64,000 nt of DNA from Thermodesulfobacteriota bacterium (GTDB lineage Bacteria; Desulfobacterota_D; UBA1144; Nemesobacterales; UBA2774): positions 1-64,000 of the forward strand of contig DAOKYU010000010.1 in the NCBI GenBank assembly GCA_035325995.1, given 5' to 3'. Shown piece by piece: positions 38,262-45,922 of this stretch. Within the stretch, counting starts at the first letter, position 1. Each line of letters begins with the position of its first letter. The notes beneath the pieces are model-generated. The model saw only the letters and a list, made by a program, of their open reading frames with translations, ran no database searches and was not told where the DNA came from. Made by a program: the position numbers and the translations under genes.

Positions 38262-38960
38262 CTAGTTAGTTTTGTTGGATTTGAGATGTGATAAGATGTA
38301 TTTATATGTATCATCAGCAATAAAAGATGGGATCTGGTTCCGTATCTTGTACATGAATGTTAGATGGCACTTCTTCAATTTTCTGCCGCTACCGCAATAA
38401 CAACGCCAGTAGTTTCTTATCTCTTTATTGCTCAGGTATTTGACAAAGGTCAGAATTATTTTGGGATCCTCTGTTTCCAAAATCTCAGAATAAAATTCGA
38501 AGACGCCAGCAGGTCCATGCGCCCATTCGCCAAATAGCCAATCCCCAGTTAGCTCATAGTATGATTGACTTAAAAGGAATTGATATACAGGTCCCTCAAT
38601 AAAAGATATGATCGATGGATTTTGCGAGAGACGTCTGTAACCTTCTTCTCTTACGAATAAACATGCCCTTCCGTCATCTCCAACAATGTGACGATCTATC
38701 GTTCTTGGTATTCTTCCCTGTGTCTCACGCAGTATCGGCATATTAACAGGATAATCTGGGTGGAATTCTATCTCTATTTTATATCTATCAATTTCGCTGC
38801 CATTTTCAGGGTCGATGATCGGGAAGATACCCTTTAGGCGCAGCTTATCATCATCTGAAACTAGTTTGAGGCTTCGATACTTTATTTTGATGATTTGTTC
38901 AATTTCGCTGCATATTTCGCTAATAGTTAGTGTTTTCTTCTTTAATCTTTTCTTGCCCAT
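38262..38960 (-). CDS. CBASS E2-like conjugating protein with C-terminal SEC-C motif
   Basis: 232 aa. Residues ~35-145 read as a bacterial E2-like fold: KIEIEFHPDYPVNMPILRE, H91, and the probable catalytic Cys100 in GDDGRACLFVREEG. The C-terminal part carries WRCYCGSGRKLKKCH (Cys187, Cys189, Cys198, His199), a SEC-C zinc motif. In E2-containing CBASS loci the E2 covalently modifies or primes the CD-NTase. No E1 or JAB deubiquitinase gene is present here, so this is the E2-only type. The start overlaps the CD-NTase end by 19 bases. A+T-rich like its neighbours. Confidence 0.8.
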   Translation of the reverse strand: MGKKRLKKKTLTISEICSEIEQIIKIKYRSLKLVSDDDKLRLKGIFPIIDPENGSEIDRYKIEIEFHPDYPVNMPILRETQGRIPRTIDRHIVGDDGRACLFVREEGYRRLSQNPSIISFIEGPVYQFLLSQSYYELTGDWLFGEWAHGPAGVFEFYSEILETEDPKIILTFVKYLSNKEIRNYWRCYCGSGRKLKKCHLTFMYKIRNQIPSFIADDTYKYILSHLKSNKTN

Positions 38961-39841
38961 GGTCGTACTGGATTAGCTATACCTGCCGCGACTTTCTCTA
39001 TGACTTTGATACGTTCAGATTTAGATTTGCTTGTTGCTTCTCCGAAAACGGTTTTCCATCCATATGTATCGATGTCGAATAAAGTACTCCTAGATGCGTT
39101 ACCGAGTGAAGTCTTGATATAATCATCAAACATGTCAGAAAGGTCGTTGTTTGAGTTAGCAGGATCTTCAATAGTATAATCGTTAATATTGTCTCTCATC
39201 TCTTGCCAGAGATGAACTAATTTCTCATCAATTGTACCGTCGAAGTCGTTTAAGATTTCTATTGTTAATAATTCCAGGATAAACGTTCTAACAGATATGT
39301 CACGCCTAAATTTCCATAATTTCATCAGCTTAATGATGTCCTTTAAGCCACTATTCTTTACGTGATCAATGTGTTTTTGCAGATTCGTTTTCTGTCGTTC
39401 TTTCTCAGCTTTAGCATAATACAAGAAAGCATCTTCTTTTTTGTCATCAGTAAACCTCCCAGGTACTACGTCAATATTACAGTCAACTCCAAGTGTTGAT
39501 GGGTCTGAACTTTTCAATCGGAGCGAGGATGTTTTGGGTTCAACTAAATATTCTTTTTGTAAAACTTTGTGCACATTATTGTAGATATCCTTTAATGTCT
39601 CACCAGCTTTGTCGTCATCATTCTCAAAGTAACATATGACATCAAGGTCATACGAGTCCTTAATCATGGTGCCTTTGGCTTTAGATCCACCATATCTTAT
39701 CGTAGGGTTACTCTCTTCGAATTCATTTCGGAGTAAATTTTCTACTTCATCACGCTTAGCTGTCAGATTCTGTAGCTCGTCGCTACCCTTTGACAGCTTC
39801 TGGTCTTCAAGAACTGCCTCTAAATATTCTTTAGCTATCAC
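38942..39841 (-). CDS. CBASS CD-NTase (cGAS/DncV-like nucleotidyltransferase)
   Basis: 299 aa. The Pol-beta-type core has GGSKAKGT (GS at 52-53), DLDV (Asp65 and Asp67) and a third acid in CNIDVVPGR (Asp124), followed by a helical C-terminal half (KLMKLWKFRR) and GWKTVFGE near 261. It should make a cyclic oligonucleotide on phage infection that activates the SAVED effector next door. The C-terminus is NPVRPWARKD, not glycine. It overlaps the effector gene by 11 bases and the E2 gene by 19. The specific clade and product cannot be assigned by eye. Confidence 0.88.
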   Translation of the reverse strand: MIAKEYLEAVLEDQKLSKGSDELQNLTAKRDEVENLLRNEFEESNPTIRYGGSKAKGTMIKDSYDLDVICYFENDDDKAGETLKDIYNNVHKVLQKEYLVEPKTSSLRLKSSDPSTLGVDCNIDVVPGRFTDDKKEDAFLYYAKAEKERQKTNLQKHIDHVKNSGLKDIIKLMKLWKFRRDISVRTFILELLTIEILNDFDGTIDEKLVHLWQEMRDNINDYTIEDPANSNNDLSDMFDDYIKTSLGNASRSTLFDIDTYGWKTVFGEATSKSKSERIKVIEKVAAGIANPVRPWARKD

Positions 39842-41054
39842 TATTTACCTCCAGAGTGAAATTAAACCCTTCTTTACCATTGTTGTAATCGTAAACGATG
39901 AGAGGAGGATGCGCCTTATGTAATAATTCTCTACCGCACAATACTGCTATCGGCGCTGGGACAGCAGGAAAGAGATGGATCTTCTTTATATTTTTATTTT
40001 CGGCAACTATCATTGCTAAAATTTCTTGATATTTTTCTCGAAATCTTTCTAAATCATCTTTAGTTTTTAGAAATCCAGGATATGGTTTGGGAGCATCGAG
40101 GCTGATTTCGTAAATTGGGAGTTTCTTTATTATTTCTTCAGGAAGGTTCTCTTTATGTATTTTGCCACTGAGTGATAAAACTAAAGCAACTTCTTGGCTA
40201 TCTTCCCCCTCGGATAATTTATTAATTGTATATATGAGTTCGTCCGCTTTCTCTTTCCATTTCCAACACTGTGTGTCGCGATGTCTTTGGTATAGGTGAA
40301 CTGTAGTTTTATTTCCTATACAAAAGCCTAAATGTATCAATAGAGGTATGGGACCAATTGCAAAAACTGAAAGATGATCAACTGAGTTATTTCCAAAGCC
40401 CAGCCTGTAGAAGGCATCGATTTTTTCTGTTATTGCTAATTTCATTGTTTCCCAGTAAGGGGTCTCACCATCTCCGGGAAGTCCTGTCAGATCAATTTCT
40501 ACACATCCGTTACTTAGATAATTTGGAAATATAGCTTCTATCACTTCTGAGTCGGATATCTTTACGATCTCCCCTCCTATGTTTGCCTTAAGGCGTACGA
40601 GTGTAGTGATGCACTCAGGAATAGCAGAACAGATTATGTCAATCCGTTCTTCGTGCATCTTTTTAAAGGATAGTAGTAAATCTTTGGGGTAATCGTTTAC
40701 ATGGTCAGTGCTATCGATTAGTATGTGGTGTTTGGTGCAAACGAGCATTAGGTTCTCAAATTTATTTCTCTGGTTTAATGGTAATGGATCATCTCCGCGT
40801 GGGCCCGTAGGTTGCCATGAAACAATATGCGCAATGTTCGAATAATTAGTTTCTTTAAGGGTTAATCCATCTTTTAGAAGATATTCATTACAACCATAAA
40901 ACTCGCATCGCCCTCTAGCTGCAACCCAGAGCTTCAGTTGTACAGATGCATGAATTTTGGGCCTTCGTTCTTTACCAGGCTTTTTGGCCTTTTCTGAGCT
41001 ATCTTTTTTGTCATGTAGTCGGTGTTCGATTGGAAATTGAGTTTCATCGTCCAT
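39831..41054 (-). CDS. cap5: CBASS effector: HNH endonuclease fused to SAVED domain (Cap5-like)
   Basis: 407 aa. After a basic N-terminal stretch, the HNH fold has Cys50/Cys55 (CEFYGC), NIAHIV (His76), and NKFENLMLVCTKHH (Cys106, His109/110). From about residue 180 to the end runs a SAVED sensor domain (LPGDGETPYW, LSVFAIGPIPLLIHLG, VALVLSLSGKI, IHLFPAVPAPIAVLCGREL). Binding of the CD-NTase product to SAVED is expected to assemble the protein and unleash DNA degradation and cell death. First gene of its operon, with AGGAG 6 bases before the ATG. Confidence 0.9.
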   Translation of the reverse strand: MDDETQFPIEHRLHDKKDSSEKAKKPGKERRPKIHASVQLKLWVAARGRCEFYGCNEYLLKDGLTLKETNYSNIAHIVSWQPTGPRGDDPLPLNQRNKFENLMLVCTKHHILIDSTDHVNDYPKDLLLSFKKMHEERIDIICSAIPECITTLVRLKANIGGEIVKISDSEVIEAIFPNYLSNGCVEIDLTGLPGDGETPYWETMKLAITEKIDAFYRLGFGNNSVDHLSVFAIGPIPLLIHLGFCIGNKTTVHLYQRHRDTQCWKWKEKADELIYTINKLSEGEDSQEVALVLSLSGKIHKENLPEEIIKKLPIYEISLDAPKPYPGFLKTKDDLERFREKYQEILAMIVAENKNIKKIHLFPAVPAPIAVLCGRELLHKAHPPLIVYDYNNGKEGFNFTLEVNSDS

Positions 41055-41088
41055 TTAATTCTCCTACTGCATCTTTAACCTGCCTATC

Positions 41089-41117
41089 AGTATATGCGGT
41101 AGTTCTTGTAATGTCAA
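41089..41117 (-). promoter_or_regulatory. Promoter of the CBASS operon
   Basis: On the minus strand TTGACA (41117-41112), a 17-base spacer and TATACT (41094-41089): near-consensus. Transcription would start about 28 bases before the effector ATG (41054). Confidence 0.7.
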
Positions 41118-41141
41118 ACATGCAAACTATAATGCCAACGC

Positions 41142-41156
41142 GTCAGTGTTACTGAC
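41142..41156. promoter_or_regulatory. Operator 1 between the CBASS operon and capH
   Basis: GTCAGT gtt ACTGAC, perfect 6-bp arms around three bases. It is 25 bases upstream of the CBASS -35 box. It matches operator 2 in arm length, loop length and base pattern (GTCAGYGTW...TGAC). Confidence 0.65.
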
Positions 41157-41164
41157 TATTAAAG

Positions 41165-41179
41165 GTCAGCGTAGTTGAC
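41165..41179. promoter_or_regulatory. Operator 2, overlapping the capH -35 box
   Basis: GTCAGC gta GTTGAC, the same palindrome with one G-T mismatch. Centre-to-centre distance from operator 1 is 23 bases, about two helical turns. It covers the TTGACG -35 of capH, which suggests autorepression. Confidence 0.65.
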
Positions 41180-41202
41180 GTGGAGTTGTTTTATGTTATA
41201 GT
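41175..41202 (+). promoter_or_regulatory. Promoter of capH-capP
   Basis: TTGACG (41175-41180), a 16-base spacer and TATAGT (41197-41202). The predicted start is about 20 bases before the capH ATG. The -35 is buried in operator 2. Confidence 0.55.
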
Positions 41203-41227
41203 AAAAATTATATGTTTGAGGTGTGTT

Positions 41228-41587
41228 ATGGATAGCGAAAAACAGTTATACACAAAAATTGGTAAGCTCATCCGCGTCCAAAGGAATAAGAAGAAACTTA
41301 CTCAAAATGAACTAGCTATGAAAGTTGGGCTAACAAGAACTTCTATTACGAATATAGAGAGCGGTTCACAAAAAATCCAAATACACGATCTTTACTCTAT
41401 TGCACAAGTTTTTAATATACCCGTCCAGTCGTTATTGCCCGAGATTGAATTAAGCGATACGAATATCATGGACACATTACCTAGCGGGTTAAAGCCTAAT
41501 GTACAAAAATGGCTAGTGGATCTTTTAGACCAAGCAAGGGAGGGTACACGCTATGAAGATAAGAAGAAAAATGGAGATACAAAATAA
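41228..41587 (+). CDS. capH: XRE-family repressor, CapH-like
   Basis: 119 aa. HTH domain: GKLIRVQRNKKKLTQNELA, KVGLTRTSITNIESG, then IHDLYSIAQVFNIPVQSLL. The C-terminal ~45 residues (NIMDTLPSGLKPNVQKWLVDLL) probably form the dimer or peptidase-sensitive part. GAGGTG lies about 6 bases upstream of ATG 41228. It overlaps the ImmA-like gene by 35 bases. HTH plus ImmA pairs divergent from CBASS operons are known as CapH and CapP: CapH represses and CapP cleaves it on DNA damage. Assignment here rests on context. Confidence 0.75.
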   Translation: MDSEKQLYTKIGKLIRVQRNKKKLTQNELAMKVGLTRTSITNIESGSQKIQIHDLYSIAQVFNIPVQSLLPEIELSDTNIMDTLPSGLKPNVQKWLVDLLDQAREGTRYEDKKKNGDTK

Positions 41588-42104
41588 GGTCAAGGAGTTA
41601 CTTCTAAGAGCTGACATCAAGCGTCCACCTGTTAACGTCAAAAAAATCGCACGAATATTAAAAGCAGAAATACATGAAGAAAAATTTGAGGAAGACGATG
41701 CAATTTCAGGTGTGCTAATTCAGGATAAAAATAAAGTCATTATAGGAATTAATTCAGCTCACCCTAAAACACGTCAAAGATTTACTATAGCACACGAGAT
41801 TGGCCACTTATTGCTTCATTCTCATTCAGGGCCGCATGTCGATAAAATCTTGCCTTCTCTGGTAAGGTTGCGAGATGATGTCTCTTCTCTTGCGATTGAT
41901 GAAGATGAGATAGAATCCAATACCTTTGCGGCTGAATTGTTAATGCCAGATTTTATGTTACGGAAGGATTTCCGAGAACTAGCATCAGAAGAAATGTTTG
42001 ATGAGGCAGATATAGATAAGCTAGCTGATCAATATAAAGTAAGTATACAAGCTATGACCTATCGACTAATCAACTTAGGACTAATAACTTCTCACACATC
42101 CTAG
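41553..42104 (+). CDS. capP: ImmA/IrrE-family metallopeptidase, CapP-like
   Basis: 183 aa. Zinc motif HEIGHLLLH with the third ligand region EIESNTFAAELLMP, the usual COG2856 spacing. ATG 41553 lies inside capH; ATG 41571 is an alternative. No HTH of its own, so it relies on the upstream repressor. It should cleave CapH and thereby induce the CBASS operon when a damage or infection signal appears. Without the CBASS neighbours it would be read as a generic phage-type antirepressor. Confidence 0.82.
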   Translation: MKIRRKMEIQNKVKELLLRADIKRPPVNVKKIARILKAEIHEEKFEEDDAISGVLIQDKNKVIIGINSAHPKTRQRFTIAHEIGHLLLHSHSGPHVDKILPSLVRLRDDVSSLAIDEDEIESNTFAAELLMPDFMLRKDFRELASEEMFDEADIDKLADQYKVSIQAMTYRLINLGLITSHTS

Positions 42105-42146
42105 TTCAATTGTTAAGTGTGTATTCTCGCCTGCCCATAAGTGTGA

Positions 42147-42175
42147 TTGTTAATCCCGAGTCATACCGTTATACT
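42147..42175 (+). promoter_or_regulatory. Possible promoter upstream of the desaturase
   Basis: TTGTTA (42147-42152), 17 bases, TATACT (42170-42175). It lies 240 bases before the desaturase ATG and at the right edge of the A+T-rich island. The 42105-42417 gap otherwise shows a CCGGAACGGGTCTTCCGG-type imperfect palindrome (about 42198-42215) and no gene. Confidence 0.4.
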
Positions 42176-42417
42176 ATCACCCGATTCGAATTACCCCGGA
42201 ACGGGTCTTCCGGACCTTTGGTGTTCCAGAGCGCCGCGGCCGAAGGCGGAAGCGGCGAAGAGAAGGGGTATTAAACGGTCCGGTTGATTACCGTTATCGG
42301 AGCTTCAAACTGGCTTCAGGTTTTGCTTAGGGCATACCCGCCTCCGGCTTCGTAACAATCAAAAAATACGCGCGCCACGGAAGACCTCTATCTTTCGCGG
42401 ACGAAAAGAGCGAGCAC

Positions 42418-43542
42418 ATGACCACAATTCAGGCGGAGACCGGCGGGCTTTCGCGCGCCAACACGAAGATACGATTTTCCCCGAACACCGAGTTCGAGAG
42501 GGAGCTCAGAAAAAGAGTTTCGATGTATTTCGGCGAAAACGACCTTTCCAGCAAGGACAACGCGCATATGTATCTGAAGAGCGCTATCGCCGTCGGGTGG
42601 GTCGCGGCGTCGTATGCGCTCCTGGTCTTCGCCGGGCTTCCGGCGTGGGGGCTCCTGCTAGCGGTCGTATCCCTGAGCCTGGCGCTGAACGCTCTTTCCT
42701 TTAACGTGATGCACGACGCGCTCCACGGGGCGTATTCGGAGCGCACGTGGATCAACAGGGGCATGGGCACGTTCCTCGACCTCATCGGCGGGAGCTCGTA
42801 TCTGTGGTACAGGAAGCACAATTACTTCCACCATTCGTATCCGAACATCGCCGGGCACGACGACGACATAGAGGCGGGGATATTCGCGCGGCTGAGCCCG
42901 CATCACAAGCGCTACTTCTTTCACCGCTGGCAGCACATATATATATGGTTCCTCTACGGTTTCCTGGCGATAAAGTGGCACGTGTTCGATGATTTTTACG
43001 TCTATTTCACCGGGAAGATCAACGGCCACGAGATCGAGCGCCCGAAGGGGTGGGACGCAGTGATATTCTTCGGCGGGAAGCTCGTTTTCTTCACGCTGGC
43101 GTTCGTCGTCCCGTCGTTCTTCTATCCCGTGCTTAACGTGATTGGGTTTTATGTTCTCGTGACGCTCCTCCAGGGGCTCATAATGTCTGTCGTTTTTCAA
43201 CTCGCGCACTGTAACGAGGACGCGGGATTTCCCGTCCAGCCCGCGGGCTCGGAGCAGATGGAGACGAGCTGGATGGTCCATCAGCTGAGCACGACGACGG
43301 ACTTCGACAGGAACAACACGCTCCTTACGTGGTATCTGGGCGGGCTCAATTTCCAGGTGGAGCATCATCTGTTCCCGAGGATATGCCACGTAAACTATCC
43401 GGCCCTATCGCGCATCGTGGAGGATACGTGCAAAGAGTACGGCATTACGTATAACTCCTACGGGAGCTTCTTCTCGGGGCTCAGGGCGCATTACAACTGG
43501 CTCCGGACCCTGGGGAGGGCAGACGCGGACGGGATGGCTTAG
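42418..43542 (+). CDS. Membrane fatty acid desaturase (acyl-lipid/front-end type)
   Basis: 374 aa. Three His boxes: HDALH (99-103), HNYFHH (134-139) and QVEHHLFP near 317. The Gln in the third box is typical of front-end and delta-6-like desaturases, but no cytochrome b5 domain is fused. About four transmembrane segments (60-95, 175-210 and 220-255 regions). It introduces a double bond into an acyl chain at the inner membrane, using electrons from ferredoxin or cytochrome. Base composition returns to GC-rich here, so it is outside the island. Confidence 0.9.
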   Translation: MTTIQAETGGLSRANTKIRFSPNTEFERELRKRVSMYFGENDLSSKDNAHMYLKSAIAVGWVAASYALLVFAGLPAWGLLLAVVSLSLALNALSFNVMHDALHGAYSERTWINRGMGTFLDLIGGSSYLWYRKHNYFHHSYPNIAGHDDDIEAGIFARLSPHHKRYFFHRWQHIYIWFLYGFLAIKWHVFDDFYVYFTGKINGHEIERPKGWDAVIFFGGKLVFFTLAFVVPSFFYPVLNVIGFYVLVTLLQGLIMSVVFQLAHCNEDAGFPVQPAGSEQMETSWMVHQLSTTTDFDRNNTLLTWYLGGLNFQVEHHLFPRICHVNYPALSRIVEDTCKEYGITYNSYGSFFSGLRAHYNWLRTLGRADADGMA

Positions 43543-43579
43543 CCGGGGGCGGAGCTTCCATCTTCGGAGCGCGGATGGC

Positions 43580-43690
43580 GGGCATGGTCCGTGAGATTGC
43601 CGCGGGTACTCTGCACCCTCGCAATGACTGGCAAAGGTAAACCCCCACCCAAGCCCTCCCCCTTTGGAAAGGGGGAGGGGAAATTTAGTG
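43580..43690. repeat. Family E and family C repeats
   Basis: GATTGCCGCGGGTACTCTGC...CCTCGCAATGAC (about 43592-43628) matches units near 21382 and 52590. It is followed by a CCCTCCCCCTTT/AAAGGGGGAGGGG palindrome (about 43652-43681). Confidence 0.6.
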
Positions 43691-43788
43691 GTATGTATTG
43701 CATGTCAGAGATGGCGTAAAGTATCCTGCCGGGTCTCTATATCCAAGCGCCCTTTATGTCTACCTCTCTATGAAGTAAAATCAGGGTC

Positions 43789-44190
43789 ATGTCCGACCGG
43801 AAAGACGACGCGCTACGTCCGCTGAGCGAGAACCCCAACCGCGCCCGCGACCACCTGGCCAACGAGCGCACGTTCCTCGCATGGGTGCGCACCGGCATTG
43901 CCATCGTAGTCTTCGGGTTCGCCATAGGGAGGTTCGCCGTCGCGATACACCAGTTCATGGGCGGCGACGAACGTACCGCCGGGCTTACGGTGTGGCTCGG
44001 GACCGTGGCGATAATAGGCGGGGTGCTGCTGACGCTGGCGGGGCTTATTCGTTACAGGAGCACTTACAGGCAGCTCGAAAAGGGCGAGTTCGCGCCGGCC
44101 GGGTTTATCGTGGACCTGATAGCTATCGTGACGGCCGTTTTCGGGCTCGCGCTGGCGGGATACCTTATATATATCGAGCTCGGGGGATAG
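43789..44190 (+). CDS. DUF202 (YidH-like) membrane protein
   Basis: 133 aa. The signature NRARDHLANERTFLAWVRTG leads into the first of three transmembrane helices (about 35-55, 75-95 and 105-125). Function of the family is unknown. A TAAAAT at 43776-43781 ends 7 bases before the ATG and no ribosome site is visible, again suggesting a leaderless message. Confidence 0.85.
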   Translation: MSDRKDDALRPLSENPNRARDHLANERTFLAWVRTGIAIVVFGFAIGRFAVAIHQFMGGDERTAGLTVWLGTVAIIGGVLLTLAGLIRYRSTYRQLEKGEFAPAGFIVDLIAIVTAVFGLALAGYLIYIELGG

Positions 44191-44269
44191 GTATTTAGAG
44201 AAAACGCACCGTAACCGGGCAGGCGGCATGACTACACAAGAAAGGCACAAAGATAGATACTGAAACAAG

Positions 44270-44420
44270 TTCCCGGCTTCGCTGAAAGCTGCGCCGCGAC
44301 AAGCAGAATGACGGATTGAAAGGATGACGGATAGATGGTGTCGCGGCCGCGGCACCTGGTGGCCCGCTGGCCCCGAAGGGGTATTGCCGCGCCGTTTACA
44401 CGGCTTGCAATATCAGAGGT
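44270..44420 (+). repeat. Degenerate family A/B repeat remnant
   Basis: CGGCTTCGCTGAAAGCTGCGCCGCGACAAG-type sequence (about 44276-44305) matches 21449. Then GGGGTATTGCCGC, ACACGGCTTGCAATAT (44378-44414) parallels 171-214 and 21137-21175. The hairpin between them is decayed. Confidence 0.55.
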
Positions 44421-44489
44421 TCTCCGCAAATTCTTGAAGCCTCCATGGATCTCCCGCATCATAACTATTACGCTCATGGGGACGGGTTA

Positions 44490-44516
44490 TTTACACCCTC
44501 AAATTCCGGGTATAAT
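44490..44516 (+). promoter_or_regulatory. Possible promoter of the tig cluster
   Basis: TTTACA (44490-44495), 15 bases, TATAAT (44511-44516), about 80 bases before tig. A second A/T-rich stretch with TATAAA lies near 44556. No CIRCE or heat-shock sigma-32 element is recognised. Confidence 0.35.
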
Positions 44517-44594
44517 TACAAACTTTTAATTATGATATAAGAGCTTATCAATATTGTATAAATTTATCCCCGAGAACGAGCGAGGTAGAGTCAG

Positions 44595-45899
44595 ATGAAA
44601 GTCAGCCTTGAAAATTTAAGTGCGACACAGAAAAAAGTGGACGTCGTGATTCCGGCCGAGGTGGTGAAAGAAAAGCGCGCCGAGGTGTTCGGCGAGATAA
44701 GAAAGACCGCGAAAATAAAGGGGTTTCGCCCCGGCAAAGCCCCGGCCGGTGTCGTGGAATCGATGTTCAAAAAGGAGATACTCGGCGAGACGGCGACGAG
44801 GCTCGTGACGAGCTCGCTCGAAGAGGCGCTCAAGGAAGTGTCGGCGCACCCGATAAGCAGGCCGGAGATTAACCCGCCGGACCCTTTCGAGCTCGACAAG
44901 GACTTCGAGTATTCCGCGATATTCGACGTGCTGCCCGAGGTGGAGCTCGGCGAGTACAAGGGCCTCCCGCTCAAGAAGGAAGTTTCGGGGATAACGGACC
45001 ACGACGTAGAGCACACTATCGGGCATTTCCTCGAGCACAGGGCGGAGGCCAGGGCCTACGAAGGCGAGCACGCGGCGGAGAAGGGCGACGTCGTGATCGT
45101 GGACTTCGAGGGATTCATCGGCGACGAGCCGGTGAAGGACCTAAAGCGCGAGGGGCTCCGGTTCGTCGTCGGCGAGGGCAGGGTCATCCCCGAGTTCGAG
45201 GAGAACGTGGTCGGGATGAAGAAGGACGAGGAGAAGGAGTTCGAGGTACCTTACGGAGAGGATTTCCAGATTAAAGAGGCGGCGGGGAAGACCGTCCGCT
45301 ACAGGTTCAGGGTGACGGACGTTCAGGAGAGGATCGTCCCCGAGCTCACGGACGAGCTGGCCAAGGAAGTGGGGCAGGAGAGCGCCGAGGCGCTCAGGGC
45401 GCAGGTGAAGAAGGACCTCGAGGCGCAGGCCGAGCAGCAGACGAAGACCAAGCTCAGGCAGGCGGCCGTCGAAGCGCTGGTGGAGAAGAATGCGGTCGAG
45501 GCGCCGCAGAGCCTGGTTAGCGAGGAAGTAACCCGTCTCACCCGGAACACGGCGCAGGGGCTCCAGCAAAGGGGCATCCCGGCGTCGGCTATCGGGGAAG
45601 AGGCCAGGGCCGTCATCCATGAGCGCGCGGACAAGAATGTGAGGGCTTCCATACTCCTCGCGGAGATAGCGAAGAAGGAGTCGATAACGGCGACGGAAGA
45701 CGACATCGACAGGAGTCTTTCGGAGGTCGCCGCGGGGTATAATGTGACCCTGGAACAGGTGCGCGAAGTATACCGCCAGAACGACATGCTGGAGGGCCTC
45801 CACGCGAACCTCGTAGAGCAAAAAGTCATTGATTTTATTATAGAAAATGCAGCGATCGAGGAGGTTAAGGGGGAGCCGAATCACGTTGACAATAAATAG
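44595..45899 (+). CDS. tig: Trigger factor
   Basis: 434 aa. Ribosome-bound chaperone and peptidyl-prolyl isomerase acting on nascent chains. The N-terminal ribosome-binding domain includes IKGFRPGKAPAGVVE (signature GFRxGxxP). The FKBP-like domain is about 155-245 (GDVVIVDFEGFIGDEPV), and the long helical C-terminal arms follow. It heads the tig-clpP-clpX-lon cluster, a standard proteostasis arrangement. Confidence 0.96.
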   Translation: MKVSLENLSATQKKVDVVIPAEVVKEKRAEVFGEIRKTAKIKGFRPGKAPAGVVESMFKKEILGETATRLVTSSLEEALKEVSAHPISRPEINPPDPFELDKDFEYSAIFDVLPEVELGEYKGLPLKKEVSGITDHDVEHTIGHFLEHRAEARAYEGEHAAEKGDVVIVDFEGFIGDEPVKDLKREGLRFVVGEGRVIPEFEENVVGMKKDEEKEFEVPYGEDFQIKEAAGKTVRYRFRVTDVQERIVPELTDELAKEVGQESAEALRAQVKKDLEAQAEQQTKTKLRQAAVEALVEKNAVEAPQSLVSEEVTRLTRNTAQGLQQRGIPASAIGEEARAVIHERADKNVRASILLAEIAKKESITATEDDIDRSLSEVAAGYNVTLEQVREVYRQNDMLEGLHANLVEQKVIDFIIENAAIEEVKGEPNHVDNK

Positions 45900-45914
45900 G
45901 AGAATCAGTATACT
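45886..45914 (+). promoter_or_regulatory. Near-consensus promoter of clpP
   Basis: TTGACA (45886-45891) inside the end of tig, exactly 17 bases, then TATACT (45909-45914). The clpP ATG begins at 45923, so the message would have at most one or two untranslated bases. Confidence 0.65.
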
Positions 45915-45922
45915 CAAAGATA

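Noticed and set aside
41228..42104. Toxin-antitoxin or prophage repressor module
   Set aside because: HTH plus ImmA can look like this, but there are no phage genes and the divergent CBASS operon with shared operators explains the pair better.
38262..42104. Integrative element with integrase
   Set aside because: The island is foreign-looking, but I see no integrase, transposase or flanking direct repeats at its edges.
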